DNA from: Rosellinia necatrix
Taxonomy: Eukaryota; Ascomycota; Sordariomycetes; Xylariales; Xylariaceae
DNA length: 64,000 bases
Direction: 5' to 3'
Assembly (NCBI GenBank): GCA_021209875.1
Contig: JAGYVD010000009.1
Span: 744,001-808,000 of the forward strand
Shown piece after piece: positions 56,247-64,000 of this stretch. The notes beneath the pieces were generated by a model that saw only the letters and a program-made list of their open reading frames with translations, was not told the origin of the DNA and did not search any database. The position numbers were made by a program, and so were the translations under genes. Within the stretch, counting starts at the first letter, position 1. Each line of letters starts with the position of its first letter.

Positions 56247-57272
56247 TCAAGCGTCGTCGTCGTCCACGAGCGCGCCGACCCCGGGCTTCCGGGCCTCGAT
56301 CTGGATGTAGCGCCAGAAGTCGCGGCCGCGGTAGGCGCCGACGCCGGCGACGGTGTTGACGAGGCGGCGCTCGAGGCCGAGCAGGCGGACGAGCAGGAGG
56401 AAGGGGACGATGGCGAGGGCGTAGAAGAGGCGCGTCATGGGCCGGATGTGGGCCGAGAGGTCGCGGACGTGGACGTCGACGAAGCCGGCCTCCTCCAGCA
56501 GCCGCTGCAGCGCGCCCCGGCCGCGAGGCCGCGTTCGTCGGCATCGCCGACCACTCGTTGACCTGGCGCATGGAGCGCCGCAGGCCCTCGTCCGGCCTCT
56601 TCTTCTTCTTCTCCTTCTTCTCCTTCTTCTTCTCCTTCCCCCCTTCTCCTTCCCTCCCTTCCCCCTTTTCCTCCGCCTCCACCACCATCTCTTCCTCCTC
56701 CTCCTCCTCCTCCTCCAGCACATGATCGTACTCGTGCATGGCGACGCGGCCGCCCGGCTTCAGCACGCGGAACAGGCCCGCGAGCACCTGCGCCGGGTCC
56801 GTCGCGTGCACGAGCGTCTCCATGGTGTAGGCGGCGTCGAGGGAGGCGTCCGGGAGGGTCTCGAGGTGGTGGTAGTCCATGCGGCGGACCTCGAGCGACC
56901 CCTTCGTCCCCCCCCCTCGCCCGCCAGCCGCGCCGCCGTCGCCTCCGCCTTGCGCACGTGCCGCTCAACCACGTCAATGCCCGTCACGTGTAGGCCCCTC
57001 TCGCGCGCCATGTACCGCGCCACGTGCCCGTTGCCGCACCCGGCGTCCAGCACCCGTGCCCCCGGCCGCGCCCGCAGCGCCCCCGCCAGCTGTGCCTCCA
57101 TCCGCCGCAGCGACGCCGACAGCGGGAACGGGTTGTACGATCCCGCGTCCTCGTAGTACCCGAAGTGTCGCGTGCCCCCTAGCAGCAGGTCGTACCCGAG
57201 CACCGACTCGAGTGACGCGTAATACGACTGTAGCTTGGGATTAGGGTTGATCTTGGGCTCGGGTTCGACCAT
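56247..57272 (-). pseudogene. SAM methyltransferase (sterol-C24-like), two frameshifts
   Basis: Class I SAM-dependent methyltransferase resembling the sterol 24-C-methyltransferase group and its secondary-metabolism relatives. It starts at ATG 57272, with GGTRHFGYYED and RMEAQLAGAL, then SAM motif I VLDAGCGNGHVARYM and GIDVVERHVRKAE. The frame slips in a run of nine G (56908-56916) and continues RRMDYHHLETLPDASLDAAY and GLFRVLKPGGRVAMHEYDHV. After an unusual Glu- then Lys-rich insert (56606-56722) a second slip at a short G run near 56518 leads to LLEEAGFVDVHVRDLS and a hydrophobic C-terminus (RLFYALAIVPFLLLVRLLGL, FWRYIQIEARKPG). Each break equals one missing G in a homopolymer, so sequencing error is as likely as real loss. 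The insert separates the catalytic core from the C-terminal part and is not typical of the family. Confidence 0.75.
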
Positions 57273-57642
57273 CTTGTCTTGTGTTGTTTTTTTCTTTCTT
57301 CTTTCTTCTTTCTTCTTTTTTTATGTTTAATGTTTTCTTCCTTTCCTCAGCCTTGCGGACCGGAAGTTGAAGTGTCTTGTCAATGATATTTTTAGTTTTT
57401 AACTTTTAAAGGTTACTATTTCACGTCCATAGCCAGTCTACCTTTTGATGAGACGTCGATCTGCTAGTCGCTGCGCCTCACATCCCTGCGTTTCTGAATG
57501 CGGTGAAGTCTGGCCCACATATTCCGTCCTTTCCGGATAACGCTGACAAGCGTAATTGATGACGATCTCTTGCATTATGAACCTACAACAGCCAACGCCT
57601 ATCCGAACGAACCACTCGAATCATCCATTCAGCCTTCTCGTG
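57273..57642. other. Intergenic region
   Basis: Upstream region of the methyltransferase gene and downstream flank of COG3. It contains a TTTCTTC-rich pyrimidine tract at 57285-57345. Nothing else is seen. Confidence 0.55.
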
Positions 57643-60215
57643 TTATCTCGATCCACGTTCCGCTTTCACTTCCTTTTGTGCTTGAGCATTCATATAGATT
57701 GCCTCCTTCAATTTGGCCATAACTTCGGGCTGTCCTCCAAAAGCCACCGACAGCTTGTGATCGAGCTCCTTTTCGGTCGAAGCCGCTGTTTGCTGTCCCC
57801 TTTTGCCTGTTTTTGCCCCATTTATCAATGTACCCCATCGCTGCGTAAAGGCATAGATGCTCTGTCGTAAAAGTTCATCCAACTTCTCATTTGCATCTTG
57901 GCCGGCCTGTGTTTGTGCTCGGCTTGTACCAGACTTCTCATTGGTGCTTGCGCCCGTGTTTGGCATAGAAGACCAGAGCCCAAGCGTGAGCGTGCCTCCA
58001 AGAATACCTCGAAATAGGCCCATCCAGTTTTGAGGGCTTAACGTATCCCAGATTTGACCAAAATATTGCATGGTTGCTGGCTGTGCCCGAACGTCCCCGA
58101 TTTCAAGTGACATTAATCCGTTCTTCAGAATTAGGAGGTTTTTAATCATAAATAGATCGGGATCGGGATCAGGATTTGCTGCTTTGTTCGTTTTTAAGCG
58201 TGTCTCAACGCGTTGCAAGGCCGAAATAGTTTCTGTCACAATACGAAACACAACGGGGCTCGACTTTTGCTGTCCGACACTGTCAGCGTTATACGTTCGG
58301 ATCATTTTGGAGTAGAAGCACTCACACTTCGCTCTTTCGGCATTGCTTGATCGTGCATAGACAACAATTCCAACGCATGTTTCACGATTGGATATGTATT
58401 CGACGATGCTGTATTGGTGGCCGGGGTAGCTTTCAATGCTTCGGCGGCTATGGGCGGTTTGGATATAGTTTTAGTAACCTCGGCCTCGAATAGGCTATCT
58501 GCAAACGGCCAGAGATGCTCAGTGAGTAGCCTCGCCGTCAAGTCATGGCAATGTATTGAGTACTGGGTCTCTTCCTCATCATATTCTAGTAACAGATATT
58601 CATTCGTAACCCAGCCTAACAAACTACAAGTTATCTGAAGATCACTGCTTTGGAGTGCCGGTTGCAAGGTAGTAGCAATGGGTGCTAGGTTCGCCGTGTT
58701 GACGAGAGCTTTCTGCTGCGCCTTCAAGGTCACATAAGCCGATTGGCCGTCAGGGCTGAATTGTGGTTCGATAGAAAAAACCTTGGAGAACAGGCCCGCT
58801 TCATTAAATGAGCGTTCGTAGGATTGTTTAATAAAATTTCGACATGCTGTTTCAACATTGCTATCCTTGGCATCCTTTCGAAAAGCCTCGATGTCATGCT
58901 GCGTTATAGGACGTAAACTTCGATCTCGCATATCTAAGTAGGTTGAAAAGAGGTTAACTGCAGTATTCAAATATGTGTCGAAGTTTTCCCCGGATATTGG
59001 TTGTCCGAACTGGTCGTAACAACTGCGAATGACCCGCTGGACGTTGGTAATCAGACCGTCAGCTTCCAGGAGCGTCTGCTCGCTACGGCCATACGCTAAA
59101 GCATGTCTGGAGGCTTCGGATTGCGTTGCCAGGATTTGTTTTGATATATCTAAGGAGGTCTGTTCTAGATGGCCGGAGAATCCTACTTCCAAGAGATGCA
59201 GAGCTTTTGTCAGGAGAGATTGGTAGCGTGCCAAGTATGATTCCGCGTCGCGGTAATCAGGCTATTTCAGGTTAGTGACGAGGAAGAAGAAGAAAAAGCT
59301 AGAAGACTGAGAGAGGCGGGAACCAGGGATGAGAAGAAGCTGTGAGAACTGACATGTTTGACCATAAACCCTATACAGGCGTCCAAATTGGTGAGTATCT
59401 CCCCAAAATTCTCGTGATTGACAAGACGGTTCGCGCCAAGGGCATTCAATCGTCGAGTAACACCGTCTAAATAGGCATAGTAGTGTAAATCCGTACCGAC
59501 CTCGTCGGCCAGCTTCTGTAACCTTCGCTCTTCTGATAGAAGATGGTCGCATTGGGCTTGGAAGGAGGAGGTCTGGGTTTCGACGGCTCGGAAGTTGTCG
59601 GCCAGAGAGGTGAGGAGATCGAGTGCGCCATTCGCCTCAGCCACGAGATGATCCAAGTGGCGACCAGTTATGCTAAGCTGGTCCCGGTAGAGCCTTACGC
59701 GTGTCAGCCTATACGGTGCGCAACGGGCCAAGTCGCGTGGCATCTTACATATACTCCTGCTGGCTCGCGGCGACCAGCGCCGCATCCATGGATGGCGACG
59801 ATGGGAACACGGCCGCCTGGAAGCTAGGTTCAGGATGGGCTATCATTAGGGCGTCCAGCCGTCCCGCGCGATTCTTCCGCCTCTTCCTCCGTCCATCTTT
59901 CGATATTGGCCCCCGGGCGGCCTCGAGGTCGGAGCACGACTTCGCTCGACGTAGTAAGGTTGGTTCGGGAGGGCCAATTGATGGCTCGGGCTCTTCGAAT
60001 AGACGCTCCAGGGGCTCGTTGTCGATAGGCTGCTTGTTACCCTGACCAGTCTATTAGCCGAGGCCCTCGAGATCAGCCAAACTTATACCACCAACATTGG
60101 GCGGCTGCAGTAAGGACTCGCGCCTTCGATGGCCTGAAGGCTGTGGGGTTGCCGTGTTCTTCTTCGGGGCATGGTCCGGCACCAAGCCCAAGCTGTACCA
60201 GGAGTCCTCGTACAT
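57643..60215 (-). CDS. COG3: Conserved oligomeric Golgi complex subunit 3
   Basis: Five exons on the minus strand: about 60089-60215, 59749-60050, 59354-59693, 58326-59261 and 57643-58269. The protein is about 775 residues. It starts MYEDSWYSLG; the conserved Sec34/COG3 core is clear: ASQQEYM spliced to LYRDQLSITGRHLDHLV, FQAQCDHLLSEERRLQKLAD, LHYYAYLDGVTRRLN, then PDYRDAESYLARYQSLLTKA and, near the end, DLFMIKNLLILKNGLMSLE and LLRQSIYAFTQRWG. COG3 is part of lobe A of the COG tethering complex, which handles retrograde traffic in the Golgi. The intron between exons 1 and 2 is uncertain: the frames match only if a phase-0 donor such as GTTGGT is used; the more usual donor GTATAAG would shift the frame. 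The intron ending at 59694 uses AAG. Confidence 0.93.
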
Positions 60216-60242
60216 GGTTCGTTCTTATATGTCGGCGTCGGA

Positions 60243-60293
60243 GGGTGGGATGTGGGATGTGTGGGATGTGGGATGTAGGGTGTGGGATGCGGG
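60243..60293 (+). repeat. GGGATGTG minisatellite
   Basis: About six imperfect units of GGGATGTG or GGGATGT, with the last ones degenerating to GGGTGTG and GGGATGC. It lies 30-80 bp upstream of the COG3 start, so it is probably in the 5' leader or core promoter. Confidence 0.8.
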
Positions 60294-60691
60294 AGACGGT
60301 CGGGGTCAGTTGCGTGTGGCTCTGGCTCTGGCGATGACGCGCACCTCACTCAAATTCCATCCGAAACAAGGACCCACTGATATAAAATGGCATGGGAACT
60401 CTCGTAACAAACCTAACCTAGTGTAAACTTTTTATGGGGGCATAGGCCCACTCTGAGCTGTTGCTGATAGATTTCCCCTAGTTACCCCACCCCCACACAG
60501 AGCCTCCCTTCAGTCATTTTTAATTTTTTTTTTTTTTAGCAGAAGGTCAAATGAGAAATGCTGAGAATGTAATTGGCTAAATCGTCGATAGCTGGATAAG
60601 TACCAAGTAGCTTGCAACTGTCAAATGAATAACTCATGATCTCATCCTTTCTTCATTAGCACTCCCTTTAGGTTTGAAAATTGAAAGATAA

Positions 60692-60770
60692 TCAAAAATC
60701 GAAAATCGAAAAACGAAAAACGAAAAACGAAAACGAAAAACGTGAAACAAAAAAAAAAAACGAAAACGAG
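60692..60770 (+). repeat. CGAAAAA tandem array
   Basis: Repeated CGAAAAT, CGAAAAA and CGAAAA units plus an A run, about 180 bp before the FMP25-like start. Simple A-rich promoter-type DNA. Confidence 0.8.
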
Positions 60771-60952
60771 ATCCAGGTCCAGACCGAAATCCCTGGACGC
60801 TTCCATCCCCCCGCATAGCTGTGCAAGCATCTCGTCCAACCGAGATGGAATTCTGACTGCGAAGCCATCAGTGCTAGTCTCAGTATTCGTTCCCGCCACG
60901 TCGGCTCGGCAGTTGTGTCGAGCGTGTACGATATATAGTCCGCCTGCTCGCC

Positions 60953-62722
60953 ATGGCCTCATACCGCCCCCTGTTGCGCCAAACTCCCCTGCTGTGGAGG
61001 CCAATGCAGCCACGGCACATGGGTATGGCAATACAATCCTCGCGATATGCTAGTTCTTCGAGTGGGGGGAAACGTGGTGGTGCCGGCCGACTCGTAGGGG
61101 GCGTGCTAGTGGCCCTCGTAGCCGGAGGAGCCGTGCTAGCATACCCATCCGCAAGAGCAGAACCGCCGAAGACCAAGAACCGCGAAGCCGATATCGAGTA
61201 CGAGAGGCCGCGGCCGTCGCCCGAGACCAAAGAAGACAGCCGAGACTTGATCAGCAGTCAGCATCTGCAAGTGAAGAAAAGCTGGGAGAACCCTGGGGTC
61301 TATTGTTGGGGCTCCAACTCGGGGAGGGTCGCCGCTCCGGATTCCACCGAAGATGTCATAAAGACGCCCCGGCGCATCGCCTATTTCGACGGCCAGTTGA
61401 TCAGAGATATGAAGTTGGATAAGGAGTTTGGGGCTGCTATCACCGAGCAGGGCGACCTTGTGCAATGGGGCATCGGCTTTTCCAAACATGCCCCTGCTCC
61501 TACACCCACGCTGAAAGGCAAAAACTTGGTGCGCCTTGAGCTGTCGAGGGATCGTATCATCGCCCTGAGCAAAGATGGCTCCATTTACTCCGTCCCGGCA
61601 GCCCAGGCGGACCAGCACGCCGGCGCGAAGCCGGCTTCTTCATGGTCTTTCTGGTCATCCCCTGCCAAGGTGAGCTATCGCCAACTCTCGCCCAACGGGT
61701 TGGGCTGGGGCGAGCATGTCACCGATATAGCTGGTGGCCTGGAGCATGTCCTGCTCCTCACATCCAGAGGAAGAGTATTCTCCGCAGCGTCAAGCACCTC
61801 CGACTTCCCATCCAAGGGCCAACTTGGGATACCTGGTCTGAATTGGGCCACCCGTCCCCAGGGGCCCTACGACCAACCACATGAGATCACCACCCTCAAG
61901 GGGTTTAAAATCTCCCAGATAGCCGCCGGCGACTACCACTCCTTGGCTCTAGAGAAAGGCGGTAGGGTGTTCGTATTCGGCGACAATTCCTCAGGTCAGC
62001 TAGGTTTTGAAGTCGAGAAGGAAATCCCCTTCGTCGACGGCCCTATCCCGTTACCATTCTCCAAGATGTATCGTGGTACGCACGAGAAGCCCTGCGCCAC
62101 CTCCGTCGCAGCCGGTGGCGCGAATTCGCTTTTCACGGTCGATGCCACTCGCCTTGTCACACTGGATGAAGAAGCACACGGCGCCCGGGATTCGGGTCGC
62201 ACGACGTCTGACGTCTGGGCCTGTGGTTCTGGTATTTGGGGCAGCCTAGGTAACGGCAAATGGACTCATGTGTCGCTAGGCCCTTCAAAGATCAAGAGCC
62301 TATCTGGACTATCCGAGTTCGACGAAAAGACGAACTCGGTTGTCCCAATCCGTGTCGCCTCTTTAAGCATCGGTAGCACCCATGCTGCTGCCGTGATGAA
62401 AAACCGTACGCGCGTCGAAGCCTCAAGCAAGACCTCGGATCAGGATATCAACTATGGCGCTGACGTTTTGTGGTGGGGGGGGAATGAACACTATCAACTA
62501 GGTACCGGGAGACGGAACAACATCGCCACGCCTATTTATATTGGTCCCTTAGATGGTGGAAAGGGTGACGCAGAAAAAGGGCGCAAGGACGAAGCGCATC
62601 GTCTCCAAATCGCCCCCAGGGCAACAGTGCGGCTAGGCGAGGGAGGCAAAGGCAGGAAAGCTACTCTTGAACAGCGAGTGGAATGTGGACGTTTCGTTTC
62701 GGCCGTTTACTCCGCAACCTGA
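60953..62722 (+). CDS. FMP25: Mitochondrial RCC1-repeat protein, FMP25-like
   Basis: Single exon, 589 residues; ATG at 60953 in context GCCATGG. The first about 45 residues are basic and Ser-rich like a mitochondrial presequence, followed by a membrane segment RLVGGVLVALVAGGAVLAYP. The remainder has RCC1-type beta-propeller repeats, for example GVYCWGSNSGRV, GDLVQWGIGF, AAGDYHSLALEKGGRVFVFG with DNSSGQLG, VWACGSGIWGSLGNG and ADVLWWGGNEHYQLGTG. In yeast, Fmp25 is an inner-membrane protein required for assembly of respiratory complex III. The length and order of features match that family. It is divergently arranged with COG3. Confidence 0.9.
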   Translation: MASYRPLLRQTPLLWRPMQPRHMGMAIQSSRYASSSSGGKRGGAGRLVGGVLVALVAGGAVLAYPSARAEPPKTKNREADIEYERPRPSPETKEDSRDLISSQHLQVKKSWENPGVYCWGSNSGRVAAPDSTEDVIKTPRRIAYFDGQLIRDMKLDKEFGAAITEQGDLVQWGIGFSKHAPAPTPTLKGKNLVRLELSRDRIIALSKDGSIYSVPAAQADQHAGAKPASSWSFWSSPAKVSYRQLSPNGLGWGEHVTDIAGGLEHVLLLTSRGRVFSAASSTSDFPSKGQLGIPGLNWATRPQGPYDQPHEITTLKGFKISQIAAGDYHSLALEKGGRVFVFGDNSSGQLGFEVEKEIPFVDGPIPLPFSKMYRGTHEKPCATSVAAGGANSLFTVDATRLVTLDEEAHGARDSGRTTSDVWACGSGIWGSLGNGKWTHVSLGPSKIKSLSGLSEFDEKTNSVVPIRVASLSIGSTHAAAVMKNRTRVEASSKTSDQDINYGADVLWWGGNEHYQLGTGRRNNIATPIYIGPLDGGKGDAEKGRKDEAHRLQIAPRATVRLGEGGKGRKATLEQRVECGRFVSAVYSAT

Positions 62723-64000
62723 GGAATCATGTATAGTTGACGTCAATGTGTATTTCTGTACCATAAAAGTTGGACCAAGGGAAAACAAGGGGCTCATCTA
62801 TGGTGGCCCAGCTGTATGAGCCTGCTCAAAAATGATATTATGGCTTTCTCGGATTATCGCGCCTCTTTAGATACCCCCCTCACATATACTTATATATACT
62901 ATAATATCAATGCCAGATCGGGCCACTTCTGTTGAAAAGTCTCAAGATAGCACATCAAGAAGATGCGTAGTGTAGGTGCTCGTGACGTCAAGACATTCAA
63001 CTCATATATGCTCTCAAGTCTATCTATCTCATTCCCATAGACTTATACACTTAATTATCACATCGCCTTCCTCTCACATATCCGCTACTTTATAATAGTA
63101 CATTATAGCGCACAGTAAAATAGTCGCGTAGAATAACTATATTCTACACAATTTTGTCCTCACAGTCAGACTGTACTAAGTGTGACTGCAAACACCAATC
63201 GGGTGTCTAGGTGCGGAGGTTAGGGCAACTTGAATACCCAAGTAGCAAATATCCCCTCAACTGATCAGTAAGACTATTAGCTCGCGCAGTGGCAACCCAT
63301 CCACCCGATAGGGTTGATGCCTTAGGCACTCCTGTGCTGTAGTCACATTTAATAGTATCTCTAGCAGAGCTTGGTTGGGGTCCAAAGTTAAGCTCTTTTC
63401 TATTCCTTTGCCTTTTATCTCTCCGCCTAACAAATATTGTGCACTTCAATTTGTGGCACAAATGTGTGTAAATGTGTAATACTTATTCTCTTCTTCACAA
63501 AGGTTGAGCTTGCTAGCATCAGGTAGCATTAACCATATTAGGGCTAACAGTCTTGACACAAAATGTTTTATCTTTACCGCCTTTCGAAGTCTAATCCTGA
63601 CCGCATTCCATTCCGTCTCCAATGGTTTTGATGACTCACCCACACTGCAGATTGCTGCCTTAAACTTTGGGTTATTGTAAATCCGGCTCAGTTTTCTGTA
63701 CCATACCCAACGAGACGCCAAGCACAATCACGAAATCAAACCCAACCAGCTTGAGATTGAGCTCCGTGAAGAATTAATCCAGACATTCCGCCAAGGGTGA
63801 AGAGCAGAAAAGAGATGCCGGAATATTTCCGGTGATAGATCTAAAGAGGTGGCTTCTCCTCCACTACCACCGATCAGCTGCCCCAGCCCCCCTTTTCCCA
63901 CAGATTGTGGGCTTGTCTCACCTATGAGGGCGCCCAACCCACCTATTGAGGAGGAGGAAAGCAATCAAAGGTCCATGATAACCGCCTTACACAACCAATG
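62723..64000. other. Intergenic region and window end
   Basis: No firmly supported gene. Two adjacent minus-strand frames at 63446-63727 and 63728-63964 (the second beginning SSSSIGGLGALIGETSPQS, Gly-rich) could be part of a gene that enters from beyond the window end, but no domain is recognised and the frames lack clear splice links. The rest is AT-rich. Confidence 0.45.

Larger units (their letters stand above)
60216..60952. other. Divergent promoter region between COG3 and FMP25-like gene
   Basis: 737 bp between two housekeeping genes transcribed away from each other. It contains a GGGATGTG minisatellite close to the COG3 start, a T-rich run near 60520-60538, and a CGAAAAA tandem array near 60692-60770 close to the FMP25-like gene. 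No coding sequence is supported. Confidence 0.6.

Overview
The window is nuclear DNA of a filamentous ascomycete (Pezizomycotina; a Sordariomycetes- or Leotiomycetes-type genome is likely, the species is not recognisable). The reasons are genes split by 48-242 bp GT..AG introns with CTAAC/CTRAY-like branch points, and fungus-specific families: a HET domain, 2EXR, a NACHT-ankyrin STAND protein, LysM/WSC proteins, a subgroup-C GH18 chitinase, a But2-type secreted protein and an 8-cysteine hydrophobin-like protein. There are three core genes (eIF2A, COG3, an FMP25-type RCC1 protein); the rest is accessory, gene-poor and partly decayed. Most reading frames had to be assembled across introns, and exon limits are given in each entry.

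Layout. 1-2.3 kb: no gene, one telomere-like tract. 2.4-3.2 kb: single-pass cell-surface protein. 3.7-4.5 kb: very AT-rich block with two diverged copies of a two-hairpin repeat. 4.6-5.4 kb: NAD(P)-binding epimerase-like gene with one frameshift. 6.8-8.6 kb: HerA/FtsK-like P-loop ATPase. 9.8-11.9 kb: HET protein. 14.4-16.5 kb: eIF2A. 17.5-19.8 kb: small membrane protein and a frameshifted FAD monooxygenase. 23.3-24.5 kb: intact type III polyketide synthase, alone in a decayed stretch. 27.7-29.5 kb: several relics (fructosamine-kinase-like and unknown) whose stop codons are mostly TAA/TAG where CAA/CAG is expected, a pattern of RIP. 30.7-40.6 kb: a chitin/cell-surface group consisting of a LysM-WSC protein with two tandem cysteine modules, a 2EXR protein, an orphan secreted protein, and a 1,379-residue LysM-CBM18-GH18 killer-toxin-like chitinase. 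41.5-45.5 kb: a decayed hydrolase-NACHT-ankyrin gene. 46.5-48.3 kb: ferric reductase. 51.8-54.8 kb: a But2-type secreted protein and a three-exon hydrophobin-like gene. 56.2-57.3 kb: frameshifted SAM methyltransferase. 57.6-62.7 kb: COG3 and FMP25-like genes, divergent.

How the genes fit together. The 30.7-40.6 kb group is the best candidate for a functional system: chitin binding, chitin cleavage and an uncharacterised secreted partner sharing a divergent promoter with the chitinase. The type III PKS and the FAD monooxygenase 3.5 kb away could be a minimal polyketide pathway, but the oxygenase reading frame is broken. Several frameshifts fall in homopolymer or dinucleotide runs and could be sequence errors; the TAA/TAG pattern in the relics cannot be explained that way.
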